Source: Burkholderia glumae LMG 2196 = ATCC 33617 (GTDB lineage Bacteria; Pseudomonadota; Gammaproteobacteria; Burkholderiales; Burkholderiaceae). From it: DNA of 64,000 bases. The position numbers and the translations under genes were made by a program. How positions within the stretch are numbered: position 1 is the stretch's first letter; every line of letters starts with the position of its first letter. The notes under the pieces were generated by a model. The model saw nothing but the letters and a program-made list of their open reading frames with translations, made no database searches and was not told the DNA's origin. This document shows positions 15,233 to 23,605 of the stretch, in pieces. The DNA is taken from positions 62,001 to 126,000 of the forward strand of contig NZ_CP009433.1 of NCBI RefSeq assembly GCF_000960995.1. Direction: 5' to 3'.

Positions 15233-15652
15233 TCAGCGTGCGGTGCGTGGCGTGGGGCTGCCACGCGTGGTCATGGCGAGCGCGCGGTGCGTATCGAGGC
15301 CGCGCATGTAGCCGGTCAGGTTGCTCGATAAGTCCGGCCGAACGCGCGTATCGACGTGAGCGTCGGGCGCACGGCGGGTGCCGGCGAGCGAGTACGCCCG
15401 TCCCGTCGGCCCGGAGTGCAGATCGAAGCGGGCGAGGGCGACGTCGCAAGACAGCAGATGGCGCATCGCTGAGACGGGCACGCCGAGCTTCCCGGCGAGG
15501 CGGCTGGTCGTATAGGTGACGCCTGGCCTCATCGTCGCGGCCACCTCGGCGACCGTGAGGTTTGCCCGAGGGGATTTCGTCGCGCGGCGCATCGAGGCCG
15601 GTCCGGAGTTGCGTGGATCGTGTTGGTTGCGTGTCATGGCGTCGAACCTCAT
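15233..15652 (-). CDS. Putative small DNA-binding protein
   Basis: A 139-residue basic protein. The region NLTVAEVAATMRPGVTYTTSRLAGKLGVPVSAMRHLLSCD followed by FDLHSGPTGRAYSLAG looks like a winged helix-turn-helix with a beta wing. The ATG at 15652 overlaps the stop of the upstream gene (ATGA); an internal ATG at 15637 also exists. It ends 14 bp before the DUF1173 gene. It could regulate the accessory block, but target and family are not known. Confidence 0.55.
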   Translation of the reverse strand: MRFDAMTRNQHDPRNSGPASMRRATKSPRANLTVAEVAATMRPGVTYTTSRLAGKLGVPVSAMRHLLSCDVALARFDLHSGPTGRAYSLAGTRRAPDAHVDTRVRPDLSSNLTGYMRGLDTHRALAMTTRGSPTPRTAR

Positions 15653-16302
15653 TCCGAGTCCGGGGGAACTGCGCCGTAGGTCGTACCGCGCGCCAGCCCG
15701 CGGAGCAGCCGGCTGGCTTGCTGGGTGGTTGGGATGTCAGGACCAACATAGGCATCGACGCCATACGGGTTCGTGGCCCAAAGCCCTTCGTCGTGGACGA
15801 AATCGAATGTGTGGCCGCAGGCCTCGACCGATTCGCCGGCGGCCAGCGCACGCACAAATGCCTCGGGCGTAGGGAGGTGGAGCGCGGTCCAATCGCCGGC
15901 CGCGATCGCGGCCTCGATGGTCGCGCGGCGCTCAGCCTCCGCCTTCTCGGCGTCCATCTCGGCCTGCACGCTGGCGAGTTCCTCGTCGAGTTCAGCCCGT
16001 TCGAGCTGCGCCCAGTTGAGAGAGGCCTCGAACGCCCCGCGCAAAGTTGGTACGTCGGCGAACAGGTGCGGGCAGGACAGGTCGCTGTCATCGATCATCA
16101 CCAGGTCCCAGGCAAGGTCGGCAGCCTCCTCGCGCGCCCGTTTGAGCAGGGCTTGGCGCGCGACGCCCTCGTCGGTCGCGAACATCGCCGTCGCGTAATC
16201 GACACGGGCCTGCAGGGCACGCGCAAATGCGATCGGCACGCCATTACGAGGGGGGGCCGCGGTAACACCACCGGCGGACAGGCTGAATCGGGTGAGGTGC
16301 AT
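15649..16302 (-). CDS. Unknown protein, paralogue of the gene on the other side of the adhesin
   Basis: A 217-residue protein starting at ATG 16302 after AAGGAG. Its first half, FARALQARVDYATAMFATDE..., LSCPHLFADVPTLRGAFEAS, matches the 105-residue product encoded at 21779-22096 (FARALEARVNYAYATCTTD..., CECPPLLSDVPMLRTAFDQA). A long acidic, probably coiled-coil segment follows (RAELDEELASVQAEMDAEKAEAERRATIEAAI), then a C-terminal domain (GHTFDFVHDEGLWATNPYGVD). It begins 16 bp after the adhesin stop codon and is surely cotranscribed. Function unknown. Confidence 0.65.
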   Translation of the reverse strand: MHLTRFSLSAGGVTAAPPRNGVPIAFARALQARVDYATAMFATDEGVARQALLKRAREEAADLAWDLVMIDDSDLSCPHLFADVPTLRGAFEASLNWAQLERAELDEELASVQAEMDAEKAEAERRATIEAAIAAGDWTALHLPTPEAFVRALAAGESVEACGHTFDFVHDEGLWATNPYGVDAYVGPDIPTTQQASRLLRGLARGTTYGAVPPDSE

Positions 16303-16318
16303 GTGTGTTCTCCTTCCG

Positions 16319-19300
16319 TTACCAGGTGTAGCCGGCGCCGAAGCCGGCCGCGACGGTGCCGCGCGAGTTCGTCGAGCCGCTTGCCTTGAGGACCCACCGG
16401 CCCGCGTAGGTCGAGACGCCCACGGCCATGGCCGACTGGCCGGCATAGGTGCCGCCGCCGATCGCGACCATGGTCTTGCCCGGGGCGGGCGCTTGCGGGA
16501 GGCTCGCCATCGCCACGGCCGCCGCGATGCCGCCGTTGGCGTCGCGCCGGTCGTGCTCGATCTGGTTGGCCAGGCCCGTCACCGAGTCGTTGAGCTGCTG
16601 AACGTTGACGGCATCGGTGGGCGCGACGCCCGGCGAGACGTTGCTGAGGATGCGGGTCATGCCGGTCGCGGCGTTGCCGATCGACACCGCGTTGTCCTGG
16701 TCCGCGACGGACCCGGCGCCGAGCGCCACGGAGTTCGCGCCCTTGGCGCTCGCGCTGTCGCCCAGGGCGACCGATCCGGTGCCCGCGCTCGCGGCGCCCG
16801 CGCCGAGAGAAACGGCTCGCTCGCCGGAAGCGACCGCGGTGGCACCGATCGCCACGGCATCCGTGCCGGTTGCGACGGCGCCCGCGCCAGCGCTGTTGAA
16901 GGCGGCGTACTTGAGGCTGGCGGGAGCCGCGATCGCGTTGGTCTGGCTGAAGCTGGACGGCAGGATGGCGCCGAGCTGGGACGAAAGCGAGGTGATGGCC
17001 GCGGTGTTGGCCGCGAGGATCTGGTTGGTGGCGAACAGCTGGCCTCCGTTGACCGCATCGAGGCTGCCGGCCGACAGCGCGCCAGCGGCCAGGTTGTGGA
17101 TGGTCACGGCGGTGCCGGCGCCGAGGCCGCCAAGCGTCACGCTGAGCTTGGTCGGGCCGTCGTAGGCCAACGCGCCCGAGGCGAGGGTGCCGACCGCGCC
17201 GGCGAGCTGCTGCAGCTGACCGACATTGGCCGCGTCGGTAACGTCGACGCCGGCGGCCACCCCTGTGATTCGCCTCGGACCGGCCGTGCCGGCCACGTCG
17301 ATGCTCGAGCCGGCGGTGCCGGCGCCGATAGCGAGGGCGGCCGTGGTGCCGCCGACCTGTTGCACGAGGCCGACCGTGCCGGCCGCAAGCTGGCCGGCCA
17401 GCGCCGAGACGCTCTGGTTGGTCGCGAAGAGCTGGCGGCCGGTGACGGCGTCGGTGCTGGCGGGGGAGAGCGCGGCGTCGGCGATGTTGGTGAGCGAGAC
17501 CGGCGTGCCGGCGCCGCCGAAGGTCACGCGCGTGCGCGATGCGTCGTCGTAGCCGATGGAGCCGGCGCCGGCCGGACCGCCCGCGCTGAGGGCGTCGTCA
17601 AGCTGCTGGAGGTTGACGGCGTCGGTGGCGCCAGTGCCGGCGGCTACGCCCTTCAGTTGCCGCGCGCCGGCGGTGCCCGCGACATTGATGGCGGGGCCGC
17701 CGGTGCCGGCGCCAATCGCGATCGTTCCGGTGGCAAGGCCGCTCGCTTGCCGAACGAGACCGACGGTGCCTGCGGCCAGCCCGGCCTGCAACGCGGAGAG
17801 CGTGGTCTGGTTGCTCGAGACGTCGGTGCTCAGGGAATTGAGAGACTGGGCAGTCGAGTTCGTGAGCGACGACAGCGTCGCGGCAGTGGCGGTCGAAAGA
17901 TTGCCAATCGCGGTGGCATTCGCCGCGATCGCCTGATTGGCGGCATACAGCTGGCGTCCGGAGACGGCGTCGGTACTGCCGGACGACAACGCGCCATCCG
18001 CGACGTTGGTCACGGTGACAGGTGTGCCTACCGCACCGAGCACGACGCGGGAATGCGATGCGTCGACATAGCCCACCGCGCCGGCGGCCGAGCCCATCGC
18101 GCTGGTCATGCTCTGCACCTGCTGCAGGTTGACCGCATCGGTGGCGCTGGTGCCGGCGGCCACGCCCTTGATCTGCCGGGCGCCGGCCAGGCCGGTGACG
18201 TCGACCGCGGTGCCGCCCGTGCCTGCGCCGACCGTGATCGTGCTGGTGCTGGCGCCACCGGCTTGCTGCACGACGCCGATCGTCCCGGTCGACAGGCCTG
18301 TCTGGAGCGCGCTGACGTTCGAATTGGTCGACGCCAGACCGGTGGTGAGCGCGGAGACCGATTGGCTGGTGCCGGTGCTCAGGCTGGCGATTGCCGACGT
18401 GTTCGTCGTCAATCCCGTCGACAGCGTGCTGATGCTGGTCTGCGTCGAGGTGGAGAGCGCCCCGATCGCATTGGTGTTCGCGCTGATGTCTTGCTTTGCG
18501 GCGTTGAGCTGACGGCCGTTGACCGCATCGGTGCTGCTTGTGCTCAGCGCACCATCGGCGAGGTTGGTCAGCGTGGCCGGCGTTCCGGCCGTGCCCAGCG
18601 TCACGTGGGTGTGCGAGGCGTCGTCGTAGGCCACCGTGCTCGCGCCAACGGCCGTCGTCTGAGCTTCCGCGCCCTGAAGCTGCTGCAGGTTGACCGCATC
18701 GGTGGCGCTGGTGCCGGCGGCCACGCCCTGGATCTGGCGGGCGCCCGCCGTACCGGTGACGTTGACCGCGGTGCCGCCCGTGCCCGCGCCGACCGTGATC
18801 GTGCCGGTGCTGGCGCCACCAGCTTGCTGCACCACGCCGATCGTCCCGGTCGACAGGCCTGTCTGGAGCGCGCTGACGTTCGAATTGGTCGACGCCAGGC
18901 CACTCGTGAGTGTGCTGACCGATTGGCCTGTGCTGGTGCTCAGGCTGGCGATCGCCGACGTGTTCGTCGTCAATCCCGTCGACAGCGTGCTGATGCTGGT
19001 CTGCGTCGAGGTGGAGAGCGCCCCGATCGCATTGGTGTTCGCGCTGATGTCCTGCTTTGCGGCATTGAGCTGACGGCCGTTGACCGCATCGGTGCTGCTC
19101 GCGCTCAGCGCGCCATCGGCGAGGTTGGTCAGCGTGGCCGGCGTTCCGGCCGTGCCCAGCGTCACGTGGGTGTGCGAGGCGTCGTCGTAGGCCACCGTGC
19201 TCGCGCCAACGGCCGTCGTCTGAGCTTCCGCGCCCTGAAGCTGCTGCAGGTTGACCGCATCGGTGGCGCTGGTGCCGGCGGCCACGCCCCGGATCTGGCG

Positions 19301-21034
19301 GGCGCCCGCCGTACCGGTGACGTTGACCGCGGTGCCGCCCGTGCCCGCGCCGACCGTGATCGTGCCGGTGCTGGCGCCACCAGCTTGCTGCACCACGCCG
19401 ATCGTCCCGGTCGACAGGCCTGTCTGGAGCGCGCTGACGTTCGAATTGGTCGACGCCAGGCCACTCGTGAGTGTGCTGACCGATTGGCCTGTGCTGGTGC
19501 TCAGGCTGGCGATCGCCGACGTGTTCGTCGTCAATCCCGTCGACAGCGTGCTGATGCTGGTCTGCGTCGAGGTGGAGAGCGCCCCGATCGCATTGGTGTT
19601 CGCGCTGATGTCTTGCTTTGCGGCGTTGAGCTGACGGCCGTTGACCGCATCGGTGCTGCTCGCGCTCAGCGCGCCATCGGCGAGGTTGGTCAGCGTGGCT
19701 GGCGTTCCGGCCGTGCCCAGCGTCACATGGGTGTGCGAGGCGTCGTCGTAGGCCACCGTGCTCGCGCCAACGGCCGCCGTCTGAGCTTCCGCGCCCTGCA
19801 GCTGCTGCAGGTTGACCGCATCGGTGGCGCTGGTGCCAGCGGCCACACCCTGGATCTGTCGGGCGCCCGCCGTACCGGTGACGTCGACCGCGGTGCCGCC
19901 CGTGCCCGCGCCGACCGTGATCGTGCCGGTGCTGGCGCCACCGGCTTGCTGCACGACGCCGATCGTCCCGGTCGCCAGGCCCGTCTGGAGCGCGCTGACG
20001 TTCGAATTGGTCGATGTCTGGCCCGTAGACACCGAAGTGGAGAGGCTCGAGATATCCGCCGCGTTGGTGGCCACACCGGTCGAAAGCGACGTGACGGCCT
20101 GCGCCGTCGATGTCGACAACGTACCGATCGCCTGCGTGGCCTGGTATAGCTCCGAGCCATTCACCGCATCTAAACTTGTCGCGGAAACCGCGCCGGCGGC
20201 CACGTTCTGAAGCTGCCGCGGATAGCGCGTACTCCCGATACTGAAAGCCGCGACAGGCTTTGAGCCGGCAACCGGGTACGATTGCCCCGCGATATTGATC
20301 GAACTGGTGGGCGTCGTGGTAGTGGTGGCCGCACCGCTGCCAACCGAGACATCGGCTGAATTGGTCGCCACCGCGGAATTGCCGATCGCCACGCCGTTGG
20401 CGGCCGTGGCGTGCGCGTTGAGACCCATGGCGATCGCGTTGTTTTCCGACGCTGCCGAGTTGGTTCCGATGGCGACGGCGTTCGTGCTCGAGGCCGCAGC
20501 GCCGGAGCCGAGGGCGAGCGAGTTAGCGGCGGAAGCGGACGCTTGACGTCCCATGGCCACGGCACCGCCTGCAGACGACCCAAGGGCCACGGCCGACGCG
20601 CCGTTGCCGATCGCGATATCGCTCACGCTGCCGCCATTGTTGGGATCGACGCTGGCTTGAGCCGCGTTACCGATCGCTACCGAGTTCGTTGCCGCAGCCG
20701 TGGCCGTGGGACCGACGGCCACGGCGTTCGACGCCGCATTCGACGTGTTGCCGATCGCCACGGCGTTGAGCTGAGAACTCGCCGATGTACCCAGCGCGAT
20801 CGAGTCATCGCCTGTCGCCGTCGCACCGTCGCCCAATGCGGCAGCGCGTGCCCCGATCGAGTCCGCGTTGGTACCGACGGCGATCGAGTTATCGCCCGGC
20901 GCGGTGGCACCCGTTCCGTTCGCGATCGCATCCTTACCCGTTGCCTGCGCATAGCACTGGCCGGCGTACGCCGTGATCGCCACGGCGATCGCGATCGACA
21001 CCCCGGCTTTTTCGGGTCGCTTCATCCTTTTCAT
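16319..21034 (-). CDS. YadA-type trimeric autotransporter adhesin
   Basis: A 1571-residue type Vc adhesin, predicted to trimerise and display a head and stalk on the outer membrane. ATG 21034 follows AGGAG by six bases. A signal peptide is present (SIAIAVAITAYAGQCYAQA). Residues about 45-290 hold YadA-head repeats (SIAVGTNADSIGARAAALG, NAVAIGNTS types). A long stalk with repeated necks (TDAVNLQQLQG, STDAVNGRQL) follows, then a second short head near the C-terminus (AVAIGATAVASGERAVSLG), and the beta-barrel anchor ends in GTVAAGFGAGYTW with the terminal aromatic residue. Three stalk units of 561 bp are nearly identical. A perfect hairpin precedes the start. It may serve host attachment or donor-recipient contact. 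Confidence 0.95.
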   Translation of the reverse strand: MKRMKRPEKAGVSIAIAVAITAYAGQCYAQATGKDAIANGTGATAPGDNSIAVGTNADSIGARAAALGDGATATGDDSIALGTSASSQLNAVAIGNTSNAASNAVAVGPTATAAATNSVAIGNAAQASVDPNNGGSVSDIAIGNGASAVALGSSAGGAVAMGRQASASAANSLALGSGAAASSTNAVAIGTNSAASENNAIAMGLNAHATAANGVAIGNSAVATNSADVSVGSGAATTTTTPTSSINIAGQSYPVAGSKPVAAFSIGSTRYPRQLQNVAAGAVSATSLDAVNGSELYQATQAIGTLSTSTAQAVTSLSTGVATNAADISSLSTSVSTGQTSTNSNVSALQTGLATGTIGVVQQAGGASTGTITVGAGTGGTAVDVTGTAGARQIQGVAAGTSATDAVNLQQLQGAEAQTAAVGASTVAYDDASHTHVTLGTAGTPATLTNLADGALSASSTDAVNGRQLNAAKQDISANTNAIGALSTSTQTSISTLSTGLTTNTSAIASLSTSTGQSVSTLTSGLASTNSNVSALQTGLSTGTIGVVQQAGGASTGTITVGAGTGGTAVNVTGTAGARQIRGVAAGTSATDAVNLQQLQGAEAQTTAVGASTVAYDDASHTHVTLGTAGTPATLTNLADGALSASSTDAVNGRQLNAAKQDISANTNAIGALSTSTQTSISTLSTGLTTNTSAIASLSTSTGQSVSTLTSGLASTNSNVSALQTGLSTGTIGVVQQAGGASTGTITVGAGTGGTAVNVTGTAGARQIQGVAAGTSATDAVNLQQLQGAEAQTTAVGASTVAYDDASHTHVTLGTAGTPATLTNLADGALSTSSTDAVNGRQLNAAKQDISANTNAIGALSTSTQTSISTLSTGLTTNTSAIASLSTGTSQSVSALTTGLASTNSNVSALQTGLSTGTIGVVQQAGGASTSTITVGAGTGGTAVDVTGLAGARQIKGVAAGTSATDAVNLQQVQSMTSAMGSAAGAVGYVDASHSRVVLGAVGTPVTVTNVADGALSSGSTDAVSGRQLYAANQAIAANATAIGNLSTATAATLSSLTNSTAQSLNSLSTDVSSNQTTLSALQAGLAAGTVGLVRQASGLATGTIAIGAGTGGPAINVAGTAGARQLKGVAAGTGATDAVNLQQLDDALSAGGPAGAGSIGYDDASRTRVTFGGAGTPVSLTNIADAALSPASTDAVTGRQLFATNQSVSALAGQLAAGTVGLVQQVGGTTAALAIGAGTAGSSIDVAGTAGPRRITGVAAGVDVTDAANVGQLQQLAGAVGTLASGALAYDGPTKLSVTLGGLGAGTAVTIHNLAAGALSAGSLDAVNGGQLFATNQILAANTAAITSLSSQLGAILPSSFSQTNAIAAPASLKYAAFNSAGAGAVATGTDAVAIGATAVASGERAVSLGAGAASAGTGSVALGDSASAKGANSVALGAGSVADQDNAVSIGNAATGMTRILSNVSPGVAPTDAVNVQQLNDSVTGLANQIEHDRRDANGGIAAAVAMASLPQAPAPGKTMVAIGGGTYAGQSAMAVGVSTYAGRWVLKASGSTNSRGTVAAGFGAGYTW
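18279..19961 (-). repeat. Three tandem 561-bp repeats in the adhesin stalk
   Basis: Units of 561 bp (187 codons) at about 18279-18839, 18840-19400 and 19401-19961 are nearly identical at DNA level. Each encodes the GTIGVVQQAGGASTGTITVG segment, a neck, and the SALTTGLASTNSNVSALQT-like coiled coil. Partial, more diverged units flank them. Such identity allows length change by recombination. Confidence 0.88.
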
Positions 21035-21106
21035 TACAATCTCCTGCCTGACATCGAGATCCCGGTTCACGGGGCATTTACGTCTGCGCTCGCGCGCAGG
21101 GCCTGG

Positions 21107-21152
21107 CACCCCCTGCTCCTGTCCTCCGCCAAGATTCCGGGAGCAGGGGGTG
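21107..21152. promoter_or_regulatory. Perfect 13-bp hairpin in the adhesin leader
   Basis: CACCCCCTGCTCC (21107-21119) and GGAGCAGGGGGTG (21140-21152) are exact inverted repeats around a 20-base loop. They lie between the upstream stop (21159) and the adhesin start (21034). No T tract follows on either strand, so it is more likely an mRNA structure or weak attenuator than a standard terminator. Confidence 0.7.
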
Positions 21153-21158
21153 GTCTTT

Positions 21159-21782
21159 TCAGTTCTTGCCGGCCGGCGTCCGAACGCCGGCACCAGGCGG
21201 CGAGACGCTCGCGTCGGCCTGCAGGCTCTGGCCGCGGTCGATGAGCAGCAGCAGCGCGGCCTCGTTACCGGCGGCTGCGGCGCGCCGCACAAAATCCCAC
21301 CCGATGGTTTCCCTCTGCCCGCGCGTCATGCCCACCGAACGCGGGTAGGCGCGCGACGCAGTCGGGTCTCGCATCAAGGCCCGGCCGACCAGGTACATGG
21401 CGGTCGCCTCGCCGGCGTCGGCTTGTGACGCGAGCAGACCCGGGTAGTCCTTTTCGAAGCGCGCGCCGAGCCAGGTCGCCGCGCCGGCATTGCCTGCCCG
21501 CATGGCCGCCTCCATGCTTGGACGCGCCGCGTGGTCGTCGAGATAGCGCGGCAAGGGCGAGTTGGAAATCGCCTGCACCAGCACAATGCCCACGACGATC
21601 ACGAGAATCACGACAGCCGCGCGATCGCGAACCGAGGGGTCCGGATTCACGAGAAAAACCGTCTTGTCGGGCCACCGGATCGACGCAGCGGCTTCGCGCC
21701 GGGCCAAGGCGAGTGCGCGTGTGGCGTCTCGTCCATGTGCGGCGCGCCAGGCGAAGATGAGGCGATTAAGGGCTGATTTCAT
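21159..21782 (-). CDS. Inner-membrane protein of unknown function
   Basis: A 207-residue protein with a cytoplasmic N-terminus (MKSALNRLIFAWRAAHGRDA), one clear membrane helix at about residues 55-75 (AAVVILVIVVGIVLVQAI) and a helical C-terminal region. This region (AGNAGAATWLGARF, ASQADAGEATAMYLVGRALM, RAAAAGNEAALLLLIDRG) resembles Sel1/TPR-like helical repeats. Its ATG overlaps the previous stop as ATGA. It lies directly upstream of the adhesin leader hairpin. No named family was recognised. Confidence 0.6.
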   Translation of the reverse strand: MKSALNRLIFAWRAAHGRDATRALALARREAAASIRWPDKTVFLVNPDPSVRDRAAVVILVIVVGIVLVQAISNSPLPRYLDDHAARPSMEAAMRAGNAGAATWLGARFEKDYPGLLASQADAGEATAMYLVGRALMRDPTASRAYPRSVGMTRGQRETIGWDFVRRAAAAGNEAALLLLIDRGQSLQADASVSPPGAGVRTPAGKN

Positions 21783-22096
21783 CGAGATGACTCCAAGGCG
21801 TGAGGGGTGGGGTCGTTCGCCGCAGCGGGTGCTACGTCGGGACAGGGTTGGCGAACGCCGGCTACCGCCTGGTCAAAGGCAGTTCGCAGCATCGGCACGT
21901 CGCTGAGCAGCGGGGGGCATTCGCAGAGGTCAGCCGGATCGAGCGCACGCATGCGGCCGAGCGCCATGGCGTGCTCGCGCGCGGTGATCAGGTAGGTGTG
22001 CCATGCCGCCGAGCCGCGATCTGTCGTGCAGGTCGCGTAGGCGTAGTTCACGCGCGCCTCGAGCGCACGGGCGAAGTGAGAGAGGGGGCGATTCAT
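21779..22096 (-). CDS. Small protein, paralogue of the gene downstream of the adhesin
   Basis: A 105-residue protein (MNRPLSHFARALEARVNYAYATCTTDRGSA...). It aligns with the first half of the 217-residue protein encoded at 15649-16302, sharing FARAL.ARV.YA, a C.CP.L..DVP.LR.AF pattern and spacing. Both its start and its stop are ATGA overlaps with the neighbouring genes, so it is translated as part of a coupled chain. The two paralogues bracket the adhesin gene. Function unknown. Confidence 0.65.
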   Translation of the reverse strand: MNRPLSHFARALEARVNYAYATCTTDRGSAAWHTYLITAREHAMALGRMRALDPADLCECPPLLSDVPMLRTAFDQAVAGVRQPCPDVAPAAANDPTPHALESSR

Positions 22097-22578
22097 CGGG
22101 GTGCTCCGGACGTGTCAGTGGCACCACCGAACAGCGCCGCGGCGATCACCGGAAACGTCCGATGCATCGGCGGGTAACAAATCTGGCCGGCAGCGCACCC
22201 TTGGTACGTGACGGTCAGTTCAAACATCTCGCTGGCATTCACGGGCACACGCAGCGTCACGGCGTACTCGAAGACCTCGACAGGGTGGCCCGCGATCGCG
22301 TCCGGCACCATGGGGCCGGGTCCGCGCTGGATCGCGCCGAGCCGGGCCAGTGGGTCGTCGCTCGTGACCTGGAATCGATCCCCGTAGAGGCGGTAGCCGT
22401 CGGCGATCGCGAAATGGAGAATGACCGCGCCAGGCACCTCGGTCATGCGCACACGAAACGCCTGGTCGGGGGGCAGAAATCCGGGCGCGTCGGCAAGGGC
22501 CGAGCCGGCAAAGACGAGCGCGGTCGCGACGATCATGTGGGGGAGCCGGTGGGCGAGGCGAACGAGCCGCGAGATCAT
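22093..22578 (-). CDS. Periplasmic DsbD N-terminal-domain-like protein
   Basis: A 161-residue secreted protein. The signal peptide is MISRLVRLAHRLPHMIVATALVFAGSALA. The mature part resembles the immunoglobulin-like N-terminal domain of DsbD (DsbD_N): FLPPDQAFRVRMTEVPGAVILHFAIADGYRLYGDRF, and the redox pair in YQGCAAGQICYPP. In DsbD this domain passes electrons to DsbC. Here the membrane and thioredoxin parts are missing, so it may work with the neighbouring membrane protein or the plasmid's DsbC-like protein (45896-46804). ATG 22578 overlaps the preceding stop by four bases. Confidence 0.75.
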   Translation of the reverse strand: MISRLVRLAHRLPHMIVATALVFAGSALADAPGFLPPDQAFRVRMTEVPGAVILHFAIADGYRLYGDRFQVTSDDPLARLGAIQRGPGPMVPDAIAGHPVEVFEYAVTLRVPVNASEMFELTVTYQGCAAGQICYPPMHRTFPVIAAALFGGATDTSGAPR

Positions 22579-23048
22579 CGCGAACCCCGCCGGCGGCACA
22601 TGGCATCGAGCCACGACACGCCGCGCACGAGCGGCAGCACGAACGAGGCCCAGAGATAGATGAGGTTCGCATGCAGCAGGGCTTGTCCGCAGACTTCAAG
22701 CCCTGTCTGTGGGCCAGTGATCGGCAGCGAGGCAAAGCGCGTCAAGTACCAGGCCAGCCCGACCAGGGCGACGCCGTAGACGCACACGCCGAAATTCTTC
22801 ATCGATCGGCGAGCGCCGAACAGCAACTCCCAATCAGCATCCTGACCATCGAGCGCACGCACGGCTGGTTTCCAGAACGTGAAGGCGATCGCAACCGTGG
22901 CGCCGATCGGCTCGATTTCGTCCGAGAACCAGTCGCCATCCGCGCTCGCGATCGGCAAGAGCAGCATGCCGGTGGCGATGACAAGTAGCGCGAACGCAAT
23001 GAGCACGTGCGAGGGCTCGACAGGCCTCGGGACGGGTCGTGATCGCAT
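22575..23048 (-). CDS. Membrane protein of unknown function
   Basis: A 157-residue protein with about four hydrophobic segments: VLIAFALLVIATGMLLLPIA, ATVAIAFTFW, FGVCVYGVALVGLAWYL and ALLHANLIYLWASFVLPLV. ATG 23048 is preceded by AAGGAG about ten bases away. It follows a rho-independent terminator, so it probably begins a new transcription unit with its own promoter, followed by the DsbD_N-like gene (ATGA overlap). A role in electron transfer to that protein is possible, but no conserved cysteine pair of the DsbD membrane domain is visible. Confidence 0.6.
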   Translation of the reverse strand: MRSRPVPRPVEPSHVLIAFALLVIATGMLLLPIASADGDWFSDEIEPIGATVAIAFTFWKPAVRALDGQDADWELLFGARRSMKNFGVCVYGVALVGLAWYLTRFASLPITGPQTGLEVCGQALLHANLIYLWASFVLPLVRGVSWLDAMCRRRGSR

Positions 23049-23085
23049 ACGGGGCACTCCTTCGATGGTGCAGTCGTGATTCAGG

Positions 23086-23114
23086 AAAAAGGCCAACCGG
23101 CACCGCCGGTTGGC
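23086..23114 (-). terminator. Rho-independent terminator after the BamE-like lipoprotein gene
   Basis: On the minus strand a 10-bp perfect stem (GCCAACCGGC 23092-23101, GCCGGTTGGC 23105-23114) with a three-base loop is followed by C and five T residues (23090-23086). It separates the zeta-kinase/lipoprotein unit from the adhesin unit. Confidence 0.88.
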
Positions 23115-23162
23115 TCGAAAGAAACGCGGGGTAGGTGAACCGCGTCTCTGGGGGAAGCTGGT

Positions 23163-23561
23163 TTATTGGCCGATGCCTCCCTTGGCCACGTCGGTGGTCT
23201 CGGCGAACGTGTATTTCTTGACCGTGCCGTTGTCGTCGAAGAGCACCGTGAGGGTCTTCTTGCGCACGTCCGCGCCATGCGCGAAGGCGCCCACGATCGG
23301 CACGAAGTTGATGGCGTGCGGCGTCGCGTGTGCCAGCTCGTAGGTCCAGATCTCAAGCCCCGAATCCGTGAAAGTGGTCTTGTTCGGCGAGCCGAACGCG
23401 TCCTGCACCTCCTGTTTCGTGGTCTTGCCCTGCTGGATCTGCGCCTGCACGCTCGCCTGCGAGGCGGCTTCGAGCCGCTCGTTTCCGGTGGTGGCACAGC
23501 CGGCGAGCAGCACGGCAGCACTGATGGTCGTGATCAGAAGGGTTTGCTTGGCGAATGTCAT
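23163..23561 (-). CDS. BamE/SmpA-like outer-membrane lipoprotein
   Basis: A 132-residue lipoprotein: signal MTFAKQTLLITTISAAVLLAGC with lipobox LAGC. The mature part has the SmpA/OmlA (BamE) fold pattern QGKTTKQEVQDAFGSPNKTTF...WTYELAH, then ADVRKKTLTVLFDDNGTVKKYTFAET. Chromosomal BamE helps insert outer-membrane proteins. A plasmid copy beside a trimeric autotransporter and an F-type secretion system could support their assembly, but this is inference. It is the last gene before a terminator. Confidence 0.85.
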   Translation of the reverse strand: MTFAKQTLLITTISAAVLLAGCATTGNERLEAASQASVQAQIQQGKTTKQEVQDAFGSPNKTTFTDSGLEIWTYELAHATPHAINFVPIVGAFAHGADVRKKTLTVLFDDNGTVKKYTFAETTDVAKGGIGQ

Positions 23562-23605
23562 GGTCTGCTCTTAGCGTTATCAACGGTGGAAAGGTCGTTT
23601 GCTGC

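Noticed and set aside
16292..20149. Plus-strand open frame of 1285 codons
   Set aside because: It is antisense to the adhesin repeats. The frame stays open because of the high GC and repeated codons, the product is an Arg/Asp/Gly-rich repeat without domains, and the minus-strand adhesin has signal peptide, heads and anchor.
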